NCBI GenBank assembly: GCA_002344565.1
Contig: DDTZ01000041.1
Location: forward strand, 14,327-35,582
Source of the DNA: Bdellovibrionaceae bacterium UBA2351
Lineage (GTDB): Bacteria > Bdellovibrionota > Bdellovibrionia > Bdellovibrionales > Bdellovibrionaceae
Direction: 5' to 3'
Length of the DNA: 21,256 bases
In this document: positions 14,749 through 21,256 of the stretch, piece after piece
How the letters are laid out: every line of letters begins with the position of its first letter
Numbering within the stretch: position 1 is the first letter of the stretch
Notes under the pieces: model-generated
The model's input: the letters and a program-made list of their open reading frames with translations, nothing else
Told to the model about the DNA's origin: nothing
Databases searched by the model: none
Program-made: the position numbers and the translations under genes

Positions 14749-15348
14749 ATGGATAAAATTAAAGTGGCCATCACGGGTGGCCCATCTGGTGGAAAAACAA
14801 CCCTACTTGAAACTCTAAAAAAAGAATTTGGATCGCAAATTACGGTTGTACCGGAAGCAGCTAGTATTTTATACGGGGGCGGTTTCCCTCGCAAAAAATC
14901 TATTCTTGGACGTATCGCAACTCAACGTGCGATTTATTACACTCAACGTGAGCTAGAAACAATCGCCATTGGAGAGTCGGCAAATGCCCTACTGGTTTTT
15001 GATCGTGGTTCACTAGATAGCATCGCCTACTGGCCAAATGACGAAGAAGACTTCTTTAAAAACATCCAATCTAATAAAAAAGTTGAATTAGGTAGATATG
15101 ACTGGGTCATTCATCTGGATACTGCATCCAATGAAAACTATGATCTTTCAAATCCAATCCGCACAGAGACGCACACAGAAGCACTTTTATTAAACGAAAA
15201 AATTAAAATGGCCTGGAATGGCCATCAACGCCGAATCACAATTGCAAGCGATGGCGACTTCTTGGCAAAAATCACAAAGTCGATTCAAGTAATTAAAAGC
15301 ATTGTAAAGGGCAAATCTTTTGAGGACGTATGCAAAATAGTTTCGTAA
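14749..15348 (+). CDS. AAA_28 (NadR/TTD14-like) nucleotide-binding protein
   Basis: 199 residues. The P-loop GGPSGGKTT is at 10-18, followed by a VVPEAASILYGGGFP segment and a Walker-B-like FDRGSLDSIAYWP. This order is typical of the small P-loop family related to the kinase domain of NadR and to animal TTD14. Those members bind ATP or GTP and may phosphorylate small nucleosides, but the substrate here is unknown. R/T-rich residues near NPIRTETHTEA would form the lid. The ribosome site is weak (TTTTAAG). The gene overlaps the next one by 19 nt, so the two are made together. Confidence 0.82.
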   Translation: MDKIKVAITGGPSGGKTTLLETLKKEFGSQITVVPEAASILYGGGFPRKKSILGRIATQRAIYYTQRELETIAIGESANALLVFDRGSLDSIAYWPNDEEDFFKNIQSNKKVELGRYDWVIHLDTASNENYDLSNPIRTETHTEALLLNEKIKMAWNGHQRRITIASDGDFLAKITKSIQVIKSIVKGKSFEDVCKIVS

Positions 15349-17063
15349 ATTTTTTAGTTATCGCGGCGTCTTTGTTGGCAGTCCCGACGTTTGCCAAAGA
15401 AAAAGAACCTGTTTATTTTTTACCAGAAAAAAACAATCTGCAAATTTTGCCGCAGAAGTTTGAATACAATTTACTAAACAGTTCGACGATAAAAATTGGT
15501 GACATCGTAATTGATTCCAACAACCTATCTTTAGAGCTCGCTCAAGACAAATCGCAATATCAGTTTATTTTTAATTGGCCCGCAGGATTGTTCGATCACG
15601 CGGAACTGGTTGTGTTTAATAATTATGGCAAAGCAATTCAAACCTACGAAATTAAAAAGGAAGACATTGAACTGATTAAAGAGTCTAAAGAAGGTGAAAA
15701 GTCCGAAGTGGATAGTCTGTTACGAAAAGACAAAGCAATTTTTAAAACCCCAATCGAAACCGTTCTATTAGACGAAATTAAATATCTACCCTTTTTCAAG
15801 TTTTGTTTACAACGTAAAGAAGAATCAACGCGTATTGATTTATGTTCAGTTGAGCTCTACCTGTCATCGAAGGATGGCAAACCCACAATTAAAATGCGAT
15901 CTGAAAATAAAAAGCGTGCCCAAATATTGGTTAACAACGCTGAAGTGGGCGAACAGGGAATTATCTTTCTAAACGACATCTCTGAAAGCATTAATTTCAT
16001 CGGTCAAAGTGAATCGGGTGCAAAACTTGAAATTGAAACTCGACTACGACCCGTCGATTTCAAAGACATCATTATTTCTGACGATGGCAAATCGTTATCA
16101 CTTACAAGTCAGGGTTCACGTCCTGTTAGCGAGAAAAACGTCACTAACCTGACCGATTCTATGTGGCAAATTAAACTACCGGCAGACTTTCCTGTTTTTT
16201 ATATTCAGGGTGAAGGTAGCATCCCATTCCGCCAAGAATTTTTTGTCCGCGGCGCCCTTCCAACTGAAAGCTTACGCACAAGCTCTTCAGACTTAGTTAA
16301 CGACACCTATTCTTCATCAGAGAAAATGACTCTCGATTTACCTAAAGGCGTAACGATCTCATCGAAAGATGCTAACTCCAGGGTAGCAAAGAATGGTCAA
16401 AAAATCGAATGGACCGTCACTGGTTTAGAGAAAGGTCAAGACAACGAACGTATCTTGTACTTAAAAAAAGACAAAAATGAATACGCTATCTATCAATCCA
16501 TCTACCGTGCGGCAGCTTTAGAAGCGCACTTGGGCGCTACCTACATAACGGCCGAAAAAATGAGTTTTGGTAATCTAGGCCTAAACTATTGGATGAGCAA
16601 GCGTTCCGGGTTAAGCATTATGATAGACCAAGCACTAACCAAAACAGATACTATCGATAAATGGTCCATTACAGAGTTTAGCTACTTACATCGATTAACA
16701 GCCGGTATGAACTTCAGAGACCCATCCTTCTTTGGTTCAGTAGGTATGAGATCCATGTCTTTGGGCAACTTATCATTCTCGCAAATTGGACTCGGTATTG
16801 GCCAAAAAACGATGTTCACCTCCTCATTCATGAAAATGATGGCTGACTGGTACAAATGGAACCTCAATTACTATTTAGGTGCGAAATCAAATGAAATTGA
16901 AATTAAAAGTCTGCTGACTGCGGACTACAGACTGTATCTACAGCTAAGCCATTCGTTCTACTTCAATTATGGCTTAGGTATCCAAAGCATTTCGATGTCT
17001 GACGATAATTCACTAAAAAGCACTCAAGTTAATGTAAACCTAGGACTAAATTACTTGTTCTAG
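15330..17063 (+). CDS. Exported protein with C-terminal outer-membrane beta-barrel
   Basis: 577 residues. Residues 1-22 are a signal peptide with likely cleavage at TFA-KE. Residues 23-390 form a large extracytoplasmic part of repeated beta segments, with two cysteines (159 and 172) that could form a disulfide. Residues 395-577 show about eight alternating strands of barrel type (GNLGLNYWM, YLHRLTAGMNF, FSQIGLGIG, NLNYYLGAK, YRLYLQLSH, VNVNLGLNYLF), and the chain ends in Phe, the signal for barrel insertion. GAGG is 4 nt before the ATG, inside the AAA_28 gene. I recognise no named family. Its place after an AAA_28 ATPase suggests a linked job, but none can be named. Confidence 0.82.
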   Translation: MQNSFVNFLVIAASLLAVPTFAKEKEPVYFLPEKNNLQILPQKFEYNLLNSSTIKIGDIVIDSNNLSLELAQDKSQYQFIFNWPAGLFDHAELVVFNNYGKAIQTYEIKKEDIELIKESKEGEKSEVDSLLRKDKAIFKTPIETVLLDEIKYLPFFKFCLQRKEESTRIDLCSVELYLSSKDGKPTIKMRSENKKRAQILVNNAEVGEQGIIFLNDISESINFIGQSESGAKLEIETRLRPVDFKDIIISDDGKSLSLTSQGSRPVSEKNVTNLTDSMWQIKLPADFPVFYIQGEGSIPFRQEFFVRGALPTESLRTSSSDLVNDTYSSSEKMTLDLPKGVTISSKDANSRVAKNGQKIEWTVTGLEKGQDNERILYLKKDKNEYAIYQSIYRAAALEAHLGATYITAEKMSFGNLGLNYWMSKRSGLSIMIDQALTKTDTIDKWSITEFSYLHRLTAGMNFRDPSFFGSVGMRSMSLGNLSFSQIGLGIGQKTMFTSSFMKMMADWYKWNLNYYLGAKSNEIEIKSLLTADYRLYLQLSHSFYFNYGLGIQSISMSDDNSLKSTQVNVNLGLNYLF

Positions 17064-18322
17064 GCTGGCTCTTTTACCTTCATCAGTAGATAGCCACCAG
17101 TTACAAACAGTATCAGCAAACCCATCAATCCGTATTCGGACTTTTTCACCAACATAACCGTTAGAGCCACAATCGCTGGCCCTAACACCGAAGCAAATTT
17201 TCCAATCAAATTCATAAAGCCAAAGTACTCGCCGCTTTTTTCTTCGGATATCATTTTAGCAAATAAGGACCGACTCAATGATTGAACTCCGCCCTGCACC
17301 AGCCCAATGACTGCCGCCAAAATATAGAAATGCATTGGGGTTTTCATTTGAGATGCCAATACGACAGTTAAAGCATAGACTGCTATACAAAAAAGAATGG
17401 GCTTGCGACAGCCCCAGCGCTTTGAAATAAGGCCGTACACGTACGTTGCCGGAAATCCAACAAATTGAGTAATCAGCAGTGCCGCAATTAAATCCTTAGA
17501 TTCAAAATTAAGCGAAATCCCATAATCAACGGCCATCGTGATTAATGTATAAACGCCGTCGATATACAGCCAAAATGCCAACATAAAGATAAACAAATTG
17601 CGATCTTTACGAATTTCTAGGAACGTGTTTTTCATGGCTAGCACTGCCGCGCGAGTGAGTGTCCACCAGTCTTCGCTTGAAGAGGCTGTCTGCTTTGGCT
17701 CTTTAACAAAAAACATAAGAGGTAACGAAAAAACAAACCACCAAATGGCGACACTCAAAAACGAAAACTGAACAGCACTTGAACCACTCGAAAACCCAAA
17801 AAGATCGGGTTTTAAATACATTACTACATTTAAAGCGAAAAGAACTCCGCCACCTAAGTAACCTAACGAGTACCCTAATGACGAGGCGTAATCTAAATGA
17901 TCTTTACGTGCGACAAATGGCAATAAGGCATCATAAAATACGCAACTCGCATTGAAAGCCATCATTCCGATACCATAAACGACCGCTGCGGTAAACCACT
18001 CTCCGGCCGGAATGTAAGCTAAAGCCGCCGAACCCGCGACCCCCACCAACATAAACACAATAAGAAAAGCTTTCTTTTGCCCTTTGTGATCTGCAATAGC
18101 ACCCAAAGTTGGTGAAACCATAGCAATCAGGAAACTCGAGATACTGACCGTCGTCGCAAGCTTTGCCGTCGTATCCACGGCAGAAAATCCCTGACTCCAA
18201 AAGTGCTTAAAGAAAACTGGAAAAAACCCGGCCATAATCGTTGTTGAGAAGGCGCTATTGGCCCAATCATAAAGGCCCCAACTCAACACCTGCTTGCGTT
18301 CACCTTTACTTAAAAATTTCAT
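17060..18322 (-). CDS. MFS transporter of the UMF1 (Atg22-like) family
   Basis: 420 residues with about 12 membrane spans. GLYDWANSAF (16-25) near the N-terminus is the hallmark of UMF1/Atg22 transporters. The loop GAIADHKGQKK (74-84) is the MFS motif A, and PTLGAIAD precedes it. Eukaryotic Atg22 exports amino acids from the vacuole; the substrate of bacterial members is unknown. The ATG shares four bases with the stop of the LOG gene (ATGA), so it is translationally coupled. Its own stop overlaps the stop of the plus-strand barrel gene. Confidence 0.93.
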   Translation of the reverse strand: MKFLSKGERKQVLSWGLYDWANSAFSTTIMAGFFPVFFKHFWSQGFSAVDTTAKLATTVSISSFLIAMVSPTLGAIADHKGQKKAFLIVFMLVGVAGSAALAYIPAGEWFTAAVVYGIGMMAFNASCVFYDALLPFVARKDHLDYASSLGYSLGYLGGGVLFALNVVMYLKPDLFGFSSGSSAVQFSFLSVAIWWFVFSLPLMFFVKEPKQTASSSEDWWTLTRAAVLAMKNTFLEIRKDRNLFIFMLAFWLYIDGVYTLITMAVDYGISLNFESKDLIAALLITQFVGFPATYVYGLISKRWGCRKPILFCIAVYALTVVLASQMKTPMHFYILAAVIGLVQGGVQSLSRSLFAKMISEEKSGEYFGFMNLIGKFASVLGPAIVALTVMLVKKSEYGLMGLLILFVTGGYLLMKVKEPA

Positions 18323-18849
18323 ACAGCGTCCCAGCTAAACTGATTCATAGCTTTTAACTTTTGAATCCGATTCAAATCGTCTGCCGAGATATAGCCAGCC
18401 GAAACTCCGTGCTCGATAAAATCGAAAAACTTATCAAAATAGCCAGTTGAATTTAAAAATGCGATCGGCTTTTCATTGATTTTTAATTGCTTCCACGTGA
18501 TCATTTCGCAAATTTCGTCTAGAGTGCCAAATCCGCCTGGCAGAACGACAAAAGCATCCGCACGATCAAACATGATTTTTTTACGTTCATGCATAGAAAT
18601 TACTTTAATCAATTCACTGCAGTCATCATTGCCAACTTCCCAATCATATAAGAAATGAGGAATGACTCCGACAACTTTGTTTCCACTTTTAATTAAAGCG
18701 TTCGAAACAGTTCCCATGATGCCAGTACTACCACCACCATAAACCATGTTATATTTAGTGTCTTTCATCCACTGAATGAATTCATCAGCAGTCTTTGCGT
18801 GTTCAGGGATTCCGGATCTAGCACCACAAAACATGGCAATTGTTTTCAT
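18319..18849 (-). CDS. LOG-family (TIGR00730) nucleotide phosphoribohydrolase
   Basis: 176 residues with the family signatures: FCGARSG (7-13), a phosphate loop VYGGGSTGIMG (36-46), the catalytic MHERKKIMF (86-94), and PGGFGTLDE (104-112). LOG proteins cleave nucleoside 5'-monophosphates (for example AMP or cytokinin riboside phosphate) to base and ribose 5-phosphate. Many are annotated as lysine decarboxylases in error, and nothing here supports that role. GAGG lies 4 nt before the ATG and shares bases with the stop of the rlmE gene upstream. It is the second gene in a three-gene operon with rlmE and the UMF1 transporter. Confidence 0.93.
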   Translation of the reverse strand: MKTIAMFCGARSGIPEHAKTADEFIQWMKDTKYNMVYGGGSTGIMGTVSNALIKSGNKVVGVIPHFLYDWEVGNDDCSELIKVISMHERKKIMFDRADAFVVLPGGFGTLDEICEMITWKQLKINEKPIAFLNSTGYFDKFFDFIEHGVSAGYISADDLNRIQKLKAMNQFSWDAV

Positions 18850-18855
18850 AAAACC

Positions 18856-19446
18856 TCAAATTTTATCAAGACCAATTAGGAAAATTTCTTTACTGATTTT
18901 GCGAGTTGAATCGGGCTTCATCGCCTCGACTCGCTTGAACTGCTTTTTCATAGCCGTTTGAAACTCTTTAAACTGCTCACTATGAAACAGCTTACATACA
19001 AACTTACCGCCCGGACGTAAATAATCTGCTGAGAACTGAAGCGCCATCTGACACAATTCAAGCGACCGCACTTGATCTGTGAGTTTAATACCCGTGGTTT
19101 TTGGGGCCATATCGGACAGGACAACATCCAGTTTTTCAACATTTAACTTAGCCAGTTCTTCGGGCCAATTCATTCTAAAGATATCTTCGTGATAGAATAT
19201 ATAGCGAGGATCTTTGATCACAGTCACCTCTGTTAGATCAATTCCTATTAGGCGGCCATTCTGCCCAATATGTTTTAGGCAGTACTGTGACCACGATCCC
19301 GGAGACGCTCCCAGATCGACAATGATGTCGCTATTTCTGATGATTTTATATTTTTCATCAATCTCTTGAAGTTTATAAACAGACCGAGCTAAATAATCTT
19401 CGGCCTTAGCCTTTTTGAAAAAGTGATCTTTAGGATTATACCCCAT
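18856..19446 (-). CDS. rlmE: 23S rRNA 2'-O-ribose methyltransferase
   Basis: 196 residues, similar to E. coli RlmE/FtsJ (209), which methylates U2552 in the A-loop of 23S rRNA at a late stage of 50S assembly. The N-terminal ARSVYKLQEID (20-30) carries Lys25. The SAM-binding motif DLGASPGSWSQ is at 44-54, and LSDMAPKTTG (110-119) carries Asp112. GGKFVCKLF (146-154) has Lys152, and SKEIFLIG (185-192) has Glu187. Together they give the complete K-D-K-E catalytic tetrad. The ribosome site is weak (AAAG). It is the first gene of an operon with LOG and UMF1 and is divergent from the small membrane protein gene. Confidence 0.95.
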   Translation of the reverse strand: MGYNPKDHFFKKAKAEDYLARSVYKLQEIDEKYKIIRNSDIIVDLGASPGSWSQYCLKHIGQNGRLIGIDLTEVTVIKDPRYIFYHEDIFRMNWPEELAKLNVEKLDVVLSDMAPKTTGIKLTDQVRSLELCQMALQFSADYLRPGGKFVCKLFHSEQFKEFQTAMKKQFKRVEAMKPDSTRKISKEIFLIGLDKI

Positions 19447-19510
19447 ACTTTAACGCATAACTGAGTTTAGGAAACTTGTCCAATTCATTAAATTAGAATA
19501 GGATATCGAA

Positions 19511-19711
19511 ATGGACGTCATTGTAGGTTTAGGTATATTTTTTATATTAATCACAGCCATATTCATAGCAGTCGCTTTCTTTCTGCCAGAATGGTTAGGT
19601 ATAACGGGAAAAAAAGCGAAAGAAGTGATAGAATCCCACCAAGCTGAAACGCCTAACGGGACGGACACGGCGACATCAAACGCCAAACCGCTGCCGCCGA
19701 CCGATCACTAA
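19511..19711 (+). CDS. Small single-span membrane protein
   Basis: 66 residues with AGGA 7 nt before the ATG. Residues 3-25 are a hydrophobic span (VIVGLGIFFILITAIFIAVAFFL), followed by a conserved-looking PEWLGITGKKAKEVIE and a disordered Pro/Thr/Asn-rich tail. The span, start signal and hydrophobic pattern support it over the 78-residue minus-strand frame across the same bases. Function unknown. It is divergent from rlmE, and its TAA abuts the TAA of the next gene. Confidence 0.7.
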   Translation: MDVIVGLGIFFILITAIFIAVAFFLPEWLGITGKKAKEVIESHQAETPNGTDTATSNAKPLPPTDH

Positions 19712-21235
19712 TTATTTTTTCTTGAATAGGACGGTAACAACGTCCTTAAGATCCATCGTAAATAGATTTTCGTTCTTGCGAGTTTTCTTCATCATTTGTT
19801 CGATCAAGCTTAACTCTCGTTTCGCTGCTAGGAATGTATTATCCATAGCTAATGCCTTATCAAACGACTTTTTAGCATTTAAGTAATCATTAGTCGCTTT
19901 ATAGTAAAGACCCATTACGTATGGGTATAAATAGTCATAACGTTCGTCAGCAGGAATTTGCATCAGATCAAATTCGATCTCTTTGATCACATTCTTATCT
20001 TTCTTCTGCATATTCATACCTAGACGCGCCCACGCGATATAGATATTGTATTGGAACAATGTACCTGAAAGCTTTCCGGCTTCTTTTAATTTAACTAAGG
20101 CCGACTGAAACTGACTCAACATCAATTCCTTTTTCGACTCATCTAATAACTGATTAGCTTTGATTCGATTTTCAGCTTCATTTTTCTCGATAGCCTTTTT
20201 CAACTGAATTTTAGCTTCTGGATTTAATGAATTGATAGCTGTCGAGATTTTGTTATATAGCTCATACCATACACCAAAATTCTTAGCTTCTTTCTTCATT
20301 GGCTCTTGGCCTAAAAGAGTCTCGATCTCACTCGCCGCTGATTCTGCATCATTGTACTGAGTTAAGCCTAATGCTTCTAGCATTTCGTAATCTGATTTGT
20401 TTTCAATTTGAGCTTTTAGCTTTGTTAAATAGTCAAAGTGCTCGTCCACGTTATCAAACGAAATATTACGCGAGAAGTAGATCAAACCTTTGGTTACTAA
20501 AAAGTGTAAAGCTTTGTAAAGTGCCGCCTGATTGTAATCTGGCACACTTAACAATTCGCTCAATGTCGTCTTCTTAGCTAACTTATCTAGTAGGCCGTCT
20601 AAACTTTGGATTAAGCTCATTTGCATACATGGATGATCTGGTTTTAGGTGCGCATTTGGGATGATCTGATGACCAGCCCACATCATGTATAAGTTCTTAA
20701 GCCAGTTTGTAGGTAGCTTAGATGCAATCCAATCATGAAGATAATTTAGAAGTAATTCAGAATCGATATTTGGTTGAGTTAATTCGACTTCACTTGCCGA
20801 GAAGTTAAGCTTAACTGTCTTTTCTGAAATCGTTTTCGACAAACGGACGTTCATTTGTTCGATCATCGTCAAATCAAGCGCATGCGGACTCATTAAGTTT
20901 GACGAAATTAATCGTTGACCCAAACGTTGATTATTTTTTGATTGCAATGCTTTTTGAATATCCGTGGGGCTTACGTAACCACTTTGGATTAACAGCTCAC
21001 CGATATAGGTAGATTTATCTTCTACGTCTACCGCCACAATACAACCATTAGAGAATGCGATACCAGATACGCTGCCATCATTAAAATAAATATTTAAATA
21101 GCCAGAACTCTTAGTTTCTGTAAGCAAACTATAAATAAATGGCAGATCGTAAGCCGAGATCTCTTCGATGCTTTCAATTAGTTTTCTTTTTTCACGAGTA
21201 GAAACCATATCCTTCGAAAAAATTTGGTATAACAT
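19712..21235 (-). CDS. DUF4388/PATAN-like protein with C-terminal TPR region
   Basis: 507 residues. The region 25-75 (LPFIYSLL, then GYLNIYFNDGSVSGIAFSNGCIVAVDV) fits a DUF4388 (PATAN-type) domain. Residues 77-131 hold two copies of a pattern like LGELLIQSGYVSPTDIQKAL, as in the N-terminal helical repeats of type II/IV secretion ATPases (MshEN-like). The centre is a winged-helix-like helical region (LSELLSVPDYNQAALYKALHFLVTKGLI). The last third looks like TPR repeats (ALVKLKEAGKLS, YYKATNDYLNAKKSFDKALAMD). Such proteins are usual in gliding or predatory deltaproteobacteria and act as signalling or scaffold proteins. The ATG at 21235 has only a weak GGAAA; a second Met (residue 10) at 21208 has AAGGA too close to it. 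Confidence 0.85.
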   Translation of the reverse strand: MLYQIFSKDMVSTREKRKLIESIEEISAYDLPFIYSLLTETKSSGYLNIYFNDGSVSGIAFSNGCIVAVDVEDKSTYIGELLIQSGYVSPTDIQKALQSKNNQRLGQRLISSNLMSPHALDLTMIEQMNVRLSKTISEKTVKLNFSASEVELTQPNIDSELLLNYLHDWIASKLPTNWLKNLYMMWAGHQIIPNAHLKPDHPCMQMSLIQSLDGLLDKLAKKTTLSELLSVPDYNQAALYKALHFLVTKGLIYFSRNISFDNVDEHFDYLTKLKAQIENKSDYEMLEALGLTQYNDAESAASEIETLLGQEPMKKEAKNFGVWYELYNKISTAINSLNPEAKIQLKKAIEKNEAENRIKANQLLDESKKELMLSQFQSALVKLKEAGKLSGTLFQYNIYIAWARLGMNMQKKDKNVIKEIEFDLMQIPADERYDYLYPYVMGLYYKATNDYLNAKKSFDKALAMDNTFLAAKRELSLIEQMMKKTRKNENLFTMDLKDVVTVLFKKK

Positions 21236-21256
21236 TTTCCGAGGAGATTCTTTTTT

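Noticed and set aside
19447..19510. Possible rlmE promoter (TGGACA, 17 nt, TATGCG on the minus strand)
   Set aside because: The -10 match is only 3 of 6 and the start would fall almost on the ATG.
19450..19686. A 78-residue minus-strand frame opposite the small membrane protein
   Set aside because: It has no ribosome site. The plus-strand frame has a good one and a clean membrane-span pattern.
1..21256. tRNA, rRNA, CRISPR arrays, insertion sequences or phage genes
   Set aside because: None was seen. The only tandem repeats are inside a coding region, and no transposase, integrase or att-like pair was recognised.

Overview
The window looks like chromosomal DNA from a predatory or free-living Bdellovibrionota-type bacterium (Bdellovibrio/Bacteriovorax-like). 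The signs are a moderate-to-low GC, very compact genes with overlapping stops and starts, a lipoprotein whose lipid-attachment cysteine sits in an FQNC context, a DUF4388/PATAN-like protein, an outer-membrane barrel protein, and a SpoIID-type wall enzyme in a non-sporulating Gram-negative context. This placement is inference from gene content and family resemblance. I see no phage, insertion sequence, CRISPR array, tRNA or rRNA.

Left part (1-2785, all minus strand): a cysteine-rich repeat lipoprotein that runs off the left edge, preceded by a three-gene overlapping operon: a ParA/MinD-like ATPase, an unknown lysine/acid-rich protein, and BolA. The ATPase has a good vegetative promoter with a 12-bp palindrome at its -10.

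2782-7831 (minus): an operon-like run of an unknown 303-residue protein, a small zinc-ribbon + Tudor/CarD-like protein, a Rep/PcrA/UvrD helicase, and an exported alpha/beta hydrolase translationally coupled to the helicase. A lone plus-strand intrinsic terminator lies at 7983-8021 with no plus-strand gene before it.

8020-10255 (minus): a short-chain dehydrogenase (YdfG-like) followed 10 nt later by fumarase C. Its promoter overlaps a divergent promoter that may drive a 28-residue membrane peptide (10363-10449).

10446-12233 (minus): a SpoIID/LytB-type peptidoglycan enzyme and an unknown 185-residue protein, separated by a CTAG-rich direct repeat.

12322-17063 (plus): ilvE (branched-chain aminotransferase), a divergent FabI/SDR-like (possibly FabMG-type) reductase, a NadR/TTD14-like AAA_28 ATPase, and an exported protein with a C-terminal outer-membrane barrel. 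The last two genes overlap.

17060-21235: a minus-strand operon of rlmE (23S rRNA 2'-O-methyltransferase), a LOG-family phosphoribohydrolase and a UMF1-type MFS transporter. Divergent from it is a small single-span membrane protein, whose stop codon abuts the stop of a minus-strand DUF4388/TPR protein at the right edge. Two convergent gene pairs (17060-17063 and 19709-19714) share or abut palindromic stop codons with no room for a terminator.
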